Shown piece by piece: positions 45,869 through 56,581 of a stretch of 64,000 bases of DNA. Position 1 is the first letter of the stretch. Each line of letters starts with the position of its first letter. The stretch comes from Polytrichum commune. Lineage: Eukaryota > Streptophyta > Polytrichopsida > Polytrichales > Polytrichaceae. Both the position numbers and the translations under genes were made by a program. The notes under the pieces were generated by a model. It saw only the letters and a program-made list of their open reading frames with translations. It did no database searches and was not told the origin of the DNA. Location of the stretch: positions 12,930,501 through 12,994,500 of the forward strand of contig OX485805.1 of the NCBI GenBank assembly GCA_950295325.1, in the 5' to 3' direction.

Positions 45869-46734
45869 TGCTCCAAAAGATGTGCCAAACCGCATGTTTA
45901 TAATGTTTGTAAGTGACATGTATTGGTTTAAAATTTTATAGTAAAAATTAGCAATGGGCTGATAATTTTTTCAAGTGTCCATAGTAACAATCCTCCAACA
46001 CTCTTGTTATTTTGTAGTGTTGTAAGTTTATATTCGGAAAATGCAATCAAATGAGAACCAATTTTAGAGTGTGAACCCTAGGTTGTGCACACTCACCTAA
46101 TTTGGCTTCATTGCTCACATGTTGCCGCTCATTGCTCGTCGCTCATGTCTTAGCTTCCTTCTAAGGGAAACCAACAAGGTTGAATTGCCTTTGGGAGTGC
46201 ATACCAACTGCAAGCGCCAAATGATAATCTTTGCAAACCACCTTCAAGCATCACCAATGCGCTCCACTCTGGAACATCAAATTTGGTACCACAAATAATT
46301 AAAGTCCACTACAATCAAAAGGTGGCCCCATCAATCGACTCTACATGACCAAAGAGGCAACAAATTACAAGTTGAGAGAGCAAAAGGGTGACGACTAGAA
46401 GGGTGAAGAATGAAGGAGAAGGCAATGACTCCACTCACCCTAGTCATTTGAACCCTAGCCGATGTGAGACATTGGATGGGAGAACATGCTCCATCCCCAA
46501 CTCATATTGGAGTTCATTTGCTACTCCCAATAATGAAGCTTAGTGGCGGATCTTGATTTTTAGGCAACACCACTCCACCCATGTGAAGTTTGGCACCACC
46601 TCTTACCCACAAAGAGTGGAGGTGACACCTTACAAGGCATTAATTAAAACTTTTAACATGTGTGTGTAAATCAATTTTCTTCACCATAGCAAAGTGGCTA
46701 CTAGTAGCTAAAAAAAGGTTGGTTCATGCCTATG

Positions 46735-47312
46735 ATCAAGGTGATCTCTCTCTCTCTCTCTCTCTCTACCATGCCTTAAATTAATTGCATAGAAGGTAAA
46801 ATATAACCCCAAAGGATTTACTATTTTAGGGTTAGGTCAATTTTACCTAGCAAATATCCACCCTAGATCCAATGCTATGCATCTACGGATAAGGATAGTT
46901 ACCGAATCATATATTAAGTGAAAGGAAACAAGGGAACATCCTTTCAAAGGTTAAGCTGCATGAGTAGTTTATCCTTGATAACTTATGGGAAAAGAGTGCA
47001 AGTGTGTGAAAGTGTGGAAGGCGTAGTCTAAGTACCTCATTCTTTGATCACACAAAATGGCTAAAGAACAAGTAGAGTACTCAAGGATAGGTTGAGTATG
47101 TATTGATACAAAATGCATGATTTTGCCCTGTATAATTTTGAGACAAAGATAGCAATTAGATTTTGTTGTTATTCACCTCCTGTACGTTACTAACCCTCTC
47201 TTTGGACTTGGTTGGTGGCATTGGCACATGTGAGGCATACCCTTCATATCATTTGGAGGAGAATGGAATGGCCTTTGAACAAGATGATGTACTAAGAAGT
47301 GGCTTAGTTTGA

Positions 47313-47344
<32 letters not shown>

Positions 47345-47835
47345 CTTAACCATAAATGAACCAAACCAGTAAATTGATATAACCTCAAAGTAAGATTGCT
47401 TTAGGGTTAGGTTAGTTTTACCTAACGAATATTCACCATAGATTGAGACCTTTGCATCTATGGCCACAAATGGTTACCTAAACCTATATTGAGTGAAAGA
47501 GGCCATGAGAACCTCCTTTCGCAGGTCAAGCCACAGTGGCAAGTTACCCTAAGTAACTTATGGGATTAGTGTAAGTTGTGCAAGCTAATTAAGGTGGGAG
47601 GTGTATGTAACATGCCTCTAATTTTGGTCGCACAAGGTTCAAATGGCTAAGGAACAAGTAGAATACTCTATGGCAATATGCGTATTCAATGATACAAAAT
47701 GTATGGTTATGCCGTACATAATTGTGTGACATAGATAACAACTAGGTTATGTTATTATTCACCTCATGTACATTATTAGCCCTCTCTTTGGATTTGGTTG
47801 GTGACATGGGCACATGTGAGGCAGACCCTTCACAA
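46735..47835. repeat. ~578-bp tandem duplication with (CT)n heads
   Basis: Unit 1 starts at the (CT)n run 46746-46767, unit 2 at the (CT)n run 47320-47343. Both continue with TTAGGGTTAGGTCAATTTTACC-type sequence, AACTTATGGGA, CAAATGGCTAA-GAACAAGTAGA-TACTC and TGGCACATGTGAGGC. Units differ by scattered changes (about 75-80 percent alike by eye). Non-coding. Confidence 0.85.
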
Positions 47836-47839
47836 ACTT

Positions 47840-48600
47840 GACAACACACTTAGGTTTTGTTTATCATCTCTTTTCAAAAATAGTGTGTGCATTGTGCTTA
47901 AGTATTCCATAATGATGAGGAATGCAAAGAAATATTTTGATTTGTGATAGGACTTTGAAGTATTTTTGGGCAAGTCTTATATACTATGTTGAACTTGATT
48001 TTGTAAACTTTGGGTATGGAATGCATCATTTTACTTAAGGGTACAAAGGGTCAAACCGTATTAGTATAGATTGCTTGAAGGTTTTAACTTCTTAGATACA
48101 TACCAAGAGGAGACGATGACAATAATAAGAAGATAGTGAGGCAAACAACATAATTGAAGGAATATGTATGAGCATTTAATGTGTAACAACATCTCCACAA
48201 AGAAAATGAATAAGATATTCATACGAGCTCCCAAAATTATAAGAAAAGTGGCTACAACTTCGATTTATATTTCCACCCCATCTTGTATTAATCGCGTGTC
48301 TCATATCCTAGGAAAAGGAAAAGTACCATTTCAAACCTTAGTAGCTGTATCTGGTGTAGGGCTCACTATGTTGACTGCCAAACTCTTCAAAGTATCCACA
48401 ACGTCCATGATGTAGGTGGACGGTTGGAACTTAATAAGGGAAGGTTGGCAACACGTTAAGTTAAGCTAACACAAGTTGCAAAGTTGCCAACTCATCCAAT
48501 AGTACGGTAAGCTCCGGTCCATGCTTAAGATATCATGGACCTAATCCTATAATGAAGGAATGTGTGTATTATGTGGTTGGCTAAGGCATGAGATGGTCTT
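47840..48600. other. Spacer, no recognisable gene
   Basis: A short plus-strand frame (48164-48415) has no recognised family. No repeat structure seen. Confidence 0.4.
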
Positions 48601-48607
48601 AAATCAC

Positions 48608-48847
48608 TGGGTGATAGTGGAGGGGTACTTATTTCTGAATGGAATGGTTGGCGATTCGATTCTGGCTATGAAATCTTCTCTCTACTTGGTGGAAAAAACT
48701 TGGTAGGTAGGTAGGAAGCCAAGAGCCCACCCACCGTAAGGTATGCAGTAAACCCCACGCCGCACCAAGAGGATTCTTGAGCAAGGGAGGGCCCATGGGC
48801 TCGAATTCATGTCGGATTGCCTGACGTTGGTTATTTGTTTATTTATG
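48608..48847 (+). mobile_element. tRNA-derived SINE, copy 2
   Basis: Same structure as the copy at 23574. The B box is degenerate (GATTCGATTCT), the GTAGGAAGCCAAGAGCCC body is present, and the tail is GGTTATTTGTTTATTTATG. Upstream GTGATAGTGGAGGGG corresponds to the A-box region. Target duplication not evident. Confidence 0.8.
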
Positions 48848-48969
48848 TGGCTTGCTAGCGTGGGGTTTACCTTGTATTTTAGTAACCACACATAATTTGA
48901 TCAAATTATGATCATGTGGAAGGTAAGTATACCTAAAACCAACATAATAAGTGTTTAGTAATTTCATCT

Positions 48970-48994
48970 AGAGAGAGAGAGAGAGAGAGAGAGA
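48970..48994. repeat. (GA)n microsatellite
   Basis: Perfect GA run of about twelve units. Confidence 0.95.
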
Positions 48995-49269
48995 CGCAAC
49001 CACCCTCTAGTGGATATGGAATAAGTCTTATGCGCTATTGTCTCTCTATGAGAGGTGGTCGGCCTCATGTAGTGGACATAGTTTTTAAAGGAGGGAAGGG
49101 AATTTTGTGGGCCAAATAGTCTGCTTTTCTTTGATTGCTCATGTATTGTCCATACTCAAGGGTTTGTGTGATTTGTGCATCTATGCATTGGGTATTGATC
49201 ATAAGTAGTTGGAGATGGGGGAGTGACTAGTGGATTGTTGAACCATTTTGCTTCGCATGGATATTGGGA

Positions 49270-50600
49270 TAGTAGTTTGGTTATGAATTGATGGGCATTT
49301 TCCTTTCATATGTAGGGTTTGAGGTGCTTGATGGGTGTGCTATGGGGGTATTATGTGAGTATTCTAGAGTGCCAAAAAGGGGTGGTATGTGATGTATGCA
49401 TTAGGGGAGTGGTGCATGGTGGGGGCTTGTTAACGTTGGGTTTGACAAGTTTGGGCAGAGTCATTATCGAGAATTGCCGAGTGTGCGTGGATTTTCTAAA
49501 GGGTGAGGGGGGCAGCGTATTGCATTAGTTGTGGCATTATTGTGTGTATGAGTAGTTTGTTGGGATGGTTATGTTGGGAGGATGGTTGGAGGAGGCAGTT
49601 GTTGATAAGCTAGATAGAGTTGAGGTTGTTTGTGATTATACTTGAATGTGTTGTTTGTGGTGAGGTGGAGGCCTACAAAGATGGATGGTAATTTAAGGCA
49701 TAGGCTATTTAGGTGTCCGGGGAGTCTATAGGCATATTGAGTATTGTCAACATGATGGTAGATTCATAGTTTAGTGGTGCCTTTGTCACCTTGATGGGGC
49801 GGGTGGGGGTAGAGAAGCCCTCTATGTAGTAGTATGTGCGGTGGGGTATTTTAGTTTTGGTTGTGTGTAGAGCGATGTTGGGAGGGGGAGGGCTGGGCAG
49901 ATAATCAAAGTAATAAAAGGGAGGTGGGGTGTGTTTACATTTTCTTTGATGGGTGTTGACATTGGTGGGTGTATCCGGTGGGCAAGGCTTTTGTGTGAGG
50001 GGGAGTTTGATTTGGTCTAGTGTGGCTTTGAGGCAATGTTGAAATGGGAATAATGGAGAAGGTTTGGAATTGGTGTAGGAGGTTGTAGAAATGTTGGGGT
50101 GATATTCCTTAGAATGTTGTTGGGATATCATGCATGCTTGAGGTCATGCTATTCGTGAGTTGGCAAATGCATGTGTTGTATATTTCTTTGTTGTGTGTAC
50201 AGGCAGAAGGGGGGGGTCTCTATTTTCGAGTGTGAATCCTTTGAAATCATTATATGGGTATTGGTAGGCAATGCGCGATCAAATAAAGGGGGCATGAGTT
50301 GGGCAATGTGCATAGTGGTATTTGACGTTTGAATATGGTTGTTTATTGTCTGAAGAATTCTTGCCCAATGTCCTAGGGGTGGGTTAGGAGGGTAGTGTTG
50401 GTTGAGCGAAGGTTTTCTAGGTTAGTTAATTTAGAAGTAGCAAGTATTTGATTATGTATGAGGCAAGGTTTGGTGTCAAAGAGGTGTGGGTAGTGTTTGA
50501 TGGCTTTAGTTATATTTGTGAGTGTTTGTTTTCTAGTACTTTGTAAGCATGTTTGGCGAGCATGGCAAGGTCTTCAATTCATTGTACATGGTCTAGTGGT
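49270..50600 (-). pseudogene. Decayed LINE reverse-transcriptase ORF
   Basis: The minus strand is strongly A/C-rich and, across frameshifts, reads L-E-D-L-A-M-L-A-K-H-A-Y-K-V-L-E-N-K-H-S-Q-I, H-Y-P-H-L-F-D-T-K-P, T-T-L-L-T-H-P-W-D-I-G-Q-E-F-F, Y-P-Y-N-D-F-K-G-F-T-L-E and then I-C-Q-L-T-N-S...D-I-P-T-T-F, which corresponds to the N-x-K-A-P-G-P-D-x-I-P-N-E motif at the start of a LINE reverse transcriptase. The longest intact frame is 49709-50131 (140 codons, Pro/Thr/His-rich). The Y-x-D-D catalytic box is not visible. The assignment rests on block order and is moderate. Confidence 0.45.
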
Positions 50601-50609
50601 GGTAGTTGG

Positions 50610-51445
50610 TTGTGGATGTTAAGGTAGAATTTAGCATTGTGTTTAAGAACATAAATATCCTTAGTAAACCAACCCGTCAAAATTGACTAGTTGGTCACAA
50701 ATTGTTGAAGGGGCAAAAAATGCCAATTTACTATTTGATGTCCAATCTGTCCTTAAATACAACTAGTTGTTAGATTGTCCATTAGTTGGTCTTTTACTAT
50801 TTTATTATTTTACTACGGAACAATCTATTTAGTAGTAGTAATTATTTGGTCTTAGTAACTTAGTTGGTCAGAAAATGACACGTAGGTTCAAAGTTATTAA
50901 AATGGCATTGTGAATCTTCTACTAGTTGACTGTATTTATGCCAACCGGTCATGAACTAGACAGAGGGCAAAAACGCATAAGTGCATCTAGTTAGAATATT
51001 TTGTGAGAGTGGCAACCTACCAAGTTGACCCACCTAGTAGGTAGTTGTTTTGAAGTATATAAGGATTGTCTTAGAGCCTTTTGGTTGTCTTAGTTCACAT
51101 GTGTGAATATTGCTTAGACTTTTAGAGAAGGTGTGTATGCTAGAAAGTTCTAGATTTGGACATGTAGCAACCTCAAAATATGTGGCAATTTGGACGGATA
51201 ACAACCTTCGAAAACAAACAATAGGTGCTGAAAAAAAGATTTAAAGAGTAGACTCATTATTGGTATTCTCCTATTACTACTCTTCTTGTAAGCTAACATA
51301 GTCCTTAATGTTGACAAGATGAAGGTGTTGAGTGTGTTACTGAAAATGTGCATCGGACAATTTGTGATGTATTACCTAGGAATACATTAGGAAGTAGAGA
51401 GGGTGGGTATGCACAAACATGACGCTTAGGGGAGGACGTACGGAG
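50610..51445. other. Spacer, possibly LTR-like
   Basis: Rich in ACTAGTTGGTC-type words. TATATAAGGATTGTC at about 51056 looks like a TATA-box region. No terminal repeats defined. Confidence 0.3.
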
Positions 51446-51448
51446 CAA

Positions 51449-51850
51449 GTGATCAGAATGACCTAAAAATTGTACAACAAGTTGGTAGAATGTTGGAGAG
51501 GTTAGATCTGGACTTGGTTTGTGAAAACCACCTCCATAAGTGGGCCAATCTAACTGAAAATGCTAGCTGGTCGACAATATGAAAGTGGTCAAAATGACCC
51601 AAAAACCCTACCATAGGTTGGTAGAAGGTTAAGGAGGGCAAATTTGGACTCAATTTGCAAAAACCACCTTTGAAAGTCGGTCAATCCAACCAAAAATGTC
51701 ACTTGGTCAAAAATTATATAAGTGGTCAGAACGACCTGAAAGCTCTACTGTGGGTTGGTAGAAGGCTAGAGATGCCAAATTCAAGCTTGGTTTGTGGAGA
51801 CAACCTCTCAAAGTTGGCCGATCAGGCCAAAAGCATGAGCTGGTAGGTAG
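51449..51850. repeat. 136-137-bp tandem array, three units
   Basis: Units start GTGATCAGAATGACC (51449), GTGGTCAAAATGACC (51585) and GTGGTCAGAACGACC (51722) and share GGTTGGTAGAA-G-TT and CAAAAACCACCT-type blocks. The phase is constant and each unit ends near AGCTGGT. Confidence 0.9.
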
Positions 51851-51854
51851 TGTT

Positions 51855-54775
51855 CAAAGCATAATTTCAAGACTTAGATGGAATTTTAGGATATTATATG
51901 TTGAAGGAACATTCTAGGGATGAAGGACTAGCTTGAGAGGTGTTTTGCAAGGCTTGGACATGACTAGTGGCGAACTAGCTAATGGAGCAAGGAAGGAGTG
52001 CAAAAACCCATTAGCATGGACATAGTATGTTGGTGTTAAAAAATAAATATACTTGCTTTAAATTATGATACACACATGTGAGAATTTGATCTTTAAACAT
52101 GGAGTTCATAAAGGGTCAAGATCATTGACCAATTAGTGAGTCTCTCATATTGGGCTTGAGTACCTTGTTTGAGGCATGTTTTGTTTGGGTTGTTGCCAAA
52201 ATGTTTAAAATAAATTTGTTTTGTACTATAGGCAATGACCATGGGCAAACAAACTTGCATCTGCTCTCAAGCCTTGGTGACCTTCTACGACCCTACAAGC
52301 TCTAACCACACATTGAAAGATTGCCCTCGTTTCAAAGTCAAATTGCATGAAATTTTCATGAATCTATTGTCATAACTTAATGTGTTATACTAGCTTGGAC
52401 ATGTGCATAAAAATCAATATATTGGACAAGCCTGACCTCATACACCCATGCATATGAGTACTCGGCATATGCATGTATGCCCACGCCCATGCTCCAGGTA
52501 GTTCACTTATTTCATGTTAAAAATAATGTGCAGCATAATATAGGGAGGATTAAATTCGTTTGACATAGAATTTTTTTTAAAAATCAAATAATGAAGGTCC
52601 ATCAAAAGTGGACAATCTCATTACAATTAATGTAAATAGGTTTAAAATGTGGGCCATTCCTTTTTTGTAAAAATAATATAGGGGCTTAAAATAAGGATCC
52701 TAGGATGTATGTTTAGTAGGATCAACACCCGTGTGCATTTTGAGGGTTGGCAATCGTTGATAGCTTCGACGCCCACATGGAGTTGTTGCATAAGTGAATA
52801 ACCCGATGCCCGACCACCTTTGCACAAGATTTTTCGCATGCCTCGACATAACGGACCTCTATGCAATCTGTCTGCACCTCAAGTTAGGTTGGCCGCAAGA
52901 ATACTTTGTCCGTCATGGTGATGGTTCGGTTGACAATGTGGGAGTTTTAGTAACCCCTACTCTTAGATCTTGATTTTTTAATTTTTTAATTTAATTTTTT
53001 TTTTTGGGGGGGGGGTCATAAACCGCTTGCTTCTTTGGTGCATGATTGGACACTAAGGTATGAGACATGGTTACATAGGTTTGTTTTGTTTTGCATACCC
53101 TAAACCCACCCGCATAGACTTGTAGGGAACCACATGATTTAGCATAAGTGCAATGGTTGTGGTTTTTGGTGTTTGGGTTAGACTTTTACGAAGCGGTATG
53201 ATACCTATTGAGGTTATGGTCTTGGAATGCTATGCATCATGTTATCACACTTGTTCTTTTGTGATGTGGTTAATGACATATTTTGCACAAGTTAAGATTT
53301 GTTTTGGTAAGCACAAGACTTTCACATGTATGATAAGCTTTTTGCAGTTAGTTTTTGCAATGCTATGTATGCTTTATGTTTTTTTTGCTGCCATGTTTTT
53401 TTCCACCACTTTTGCATTGCATACACTTTTAAATTAACTTTTTGTAATTAAAAAGAATGTAGACTACAAGAAATTTCAATGACAAGGGCAATATAAGTAA
53501 TGGTAGGGTGCAAAAAAAGGTTATTTTAGAGAATTAAGTAATTATAGGGAGCTCTTAATTCGTGCCTTGGAGGTAAATAGCCCTTAAACAAATACCCCTC
53601 CGCTGCACGTGGTGCACAAAAACCCTATAGAGTGACCTACCCGAGGCCCAAGCTCATAAGCCCCCCATGACCTGCCACAATGCCTCCATGGAGTGTCAAC
53701 CAACTAAATTATCTCATTTTGTCCTATTGCCCATGCCATGTCATCACCTTAGCTCCATGCCTGCCACCTCCCCCTAGTTTCCCCCACAATGCCCATCTTT
53801 TGCACTTGTAGTCCCCCACTTGTCCACATTCGTTTCCTCTTTCTTTTGTCAGAGGTTTGTTTTAAGGAAGGGTTTTTGGAATTTGGCCCTTCCTTTTTTT
53901 GGGGAAAGCATGTTGGACATGTGTCCATATATTGTAGACTCCCACCACCATGAGCTACATTGTATGTAGATATTTCAAAAGGGGTGCGTTCTTGGCCGCA
54001 TGATGAGGCAATCAGTAAAAGAAAGATGATCCATTACGGGTCCATTACAATCATCCATTGCAACTTGTACATTGCATCTCAAAATGAAGAAATGCATAAA
54101 TAAATCACTTTGATTGTCAACCCAAATTTGTAATTGCCATTTGTTCAAAACTGCACGTGGAAAACTTCCAGTTGTCTCCTAGTGCATGAGGTGGGTGAAC
54201 CCCGGGGGGGGGGGGGGGGGCTCCATAGGAACAAAAAGGGAACAATTCCACGCTTATCTACACAAAAACCATCATAGTCACAACATCTCAACCAACACGT
54301 TGAATTATGTGGGTATTCACGGTCAACGTGGCTCATTAAATCCATGGATCACTATATTCGTTAATTTGAGACTTTCTCTTGTCTCAAATTAATATATGGA
54401 CCACAATAACATGGTCTAATGTTTGGGTCGTCCTACCTAAACCATCTTGATATGAGTTCTTAATTGGGTTCTTGATATGAACACCCGCTTCAAAGTATTT
54501 GCATCTTACAACATTCTCCAATATCTGTGTGATTTTATCCATGTTTTTATATATGTAATTGTCTCAAAATGCCAAAAAGTCCCAAATTAACGAATATAGT
54601 GATATGGGTAGCAACTACATACTGTGGGCATTTCACAATTAAAATATAGCCACAATCGGTGTAGTTGTGAAGAAGGTGGTGCAAAGCTAGGTTTTCAAAG
54701 TTCACCAAATCATGAGGAATGCTCAAGACTAAATTTTGAGCCTTATGCTTGAGTACTAATGCCACTTTAGTAATA
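51855..54775. other. Spacer, no recognisable gene
   Basis: No domain-bearing frames. The hydrophobic plus-strand frame 53153-53437 has no supporting features. Contains G10 (53006-53015) and G17 (54204-54220) runs. Confidence 0.4.
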
Positions 54776-54779
54776 AAGC

Positions 54780-54975
54780 TTCAACTATTTCTATGTAAAG
54801 CGTTGACACATGTATACTATAAGATGTTTGTTTTGATCATGGGACTCATAATTTATGAAGATCATATAGAGTGAACGTGTGGGACATTCAATGAGACCAC
54901 TACCCTTTATAATAATGTTACTTGATTTTGCACCCCTTTATGTTATTGTTTGGTGTACAACGTGTGATCAAGTAG
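54780..54975. repeat. Dispersed repeat family G, copy 2
   Basis: Counterpart of 40267-40455 with the same block order. Confidence 0.75.
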
Positions 54976-54979
54976 TAAT

Positions 54980-56575
54980 GCTGCTCTTTTGAAAAAGAGG
55001 TGACGAGAATAGTGGATTGGAAATTTGTCAACTGTCATTGAAAACTTGGTTTGTGGTTTGTATGTTTAATGTTAATCAATATGGGGTTTCGAAATTAGCC
55101 TCAAGTTTGAGCATGACCACATGTTGCACAACAAATACTAATAATTTCAAGGGGTATGAAATTTGGCGAGATGGAATTATTGCATATGAGCGTATATTTC
55201 ATCAATCTAACATAAAATTAATGTAATAGTATGTAGTCCGGAGACTACATTTTTTAGTTGATTTGACATTGGAACTAGCTATAAAGAACCCAAATCAGTT
55301 TAGTCCAAGCCATTTAACATCAATCAATCACAAACTCATAGAGGTTCATATTTTTATGTTGGATGCATGAGAGGTGTGTGAGAGGCACACTCGTATGCTA
55401 TAATTCCTTCTTGCTATGAAATCTCGTGGCTACTATTTATAGGTGGGTAGCCCCTCGGTAACTTCATATATTCACCCTATACGAGCAATCACAATCGTAG
55501 GTTCCATGCTCACAACTTATCTCTTACAATTGAAAAGCCTCTACATAGAAAATAAATAAATATATTTATGGTCAAAGGTTTTGAATATTGATAGTTGATT
55601 CTCTTAGTTCAAGGTGTAGGACTGTATGTTTAGGATAAATGAAGAGGCGAAATGGATTAACCCTCAAAGGTCTTATAGGTTCACCATGGACCTCAAATTA
55701 TCACATTATGGTGTTTCAAGTTGCCCATTGTTATTCTTAGCTTATGATGGTAAAGAGACCCCATCTAGCATGCACCCATTCATCGATTGTAGTCTTCTAG
55801 GTTAACCAATATGTACATGAGAAATCTAGATAGATTTGGGCTCATGCAAATGACCTAAACTTAAATACCATATATATCTGATGAACATGGTCACATACAA
55901 CTGTATTTTCACGTCCTCTTAGTAAGGACTTAGGCTACAATTAGTTTCATCTCATAGATTGATTGAGAATTGACTTCAATACTTGTTGGAGGCTTGTACA
56001 AAATGTCACATATATTATGCAATGATAACTTGAAACTTTTAAGGGTTAAGGGGAGAGTGCACCTCTAATCTAGTGATAGCAAAAATGCATGGGCTTGGTT
56101 AGTTTTCACCTTTATTTGGCAACACAAGTCCAAGGCATCTCCATGCAACTCCACCGCATCTCCCTCCAACATTACTTTAGAGTGAGCAGAGGCATAACTA
56201 TCACCATCACGTTGTACACCGTTGTGTATACCTACACAATGGTCAGTGAAGATTTAGATTCAACAATATAAATAATCCTCTAATTTGGTCAAACCTACCT
56301 CATGACTAACAAAAAATCCTCTGTTCATACCACTCCATACCTTGTTACTTTCAAATATCTACACATACATGTCAATATCTTACATATTATGGGATCAAAT
56401 TATCATGCTTACAATACAATAATCGATATTGTGGTGATGCTATCTTCACCACGAAAGTTTCAAAGTCCCTCCACCTAGTCATGAGCAAGCTCCTCCAAAG
56501 CTTCGAGTTTTGAAGTAGAAATTCGACTGGTGGGGATGCACTTGAGCTCAAAACATTTGGAACATCATGCTATAT
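54980..56575. other. Spacer with a family F half-copy
   Basis: 55240-55440 is related to the 35.15-35.42 kb MITE. Otherwise no coding or structural signal. Confidence 0.4.
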
Positions 56576-56581
56576 CATCCG

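Larger units (their letters stand above)
40660..46165 (+). mobile_element. Mutator-like element, copy A (decayed, interrupted by a solo LTR)
   Basis: Coding blocks on the plus strand run from about 41.68 to 45.87 kb in the order N-terminal domain, DDE-like domain, linker and SWIM-like end. They are bracketed by related words in inverted orientation: AATGAGACATGAGCAATGAG near 40670 and CTCATTGCTCGTCGCTCATG near 46127. The right one also matches the 3' flank of copy B (9453 onward). The ends are therefore plausible terminal repeats, but exact borders and target duplication were not resolved. A 1,298-bp solo LTR interrupts the central domain. Confidence 0.55.

Noticed and set aside
53153-53437. 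94-codon hydrophobic frame
   Set aside because: T-rich composition by itself yields hydrophobic residues; no motif, no conserved start context, no repeat copy.
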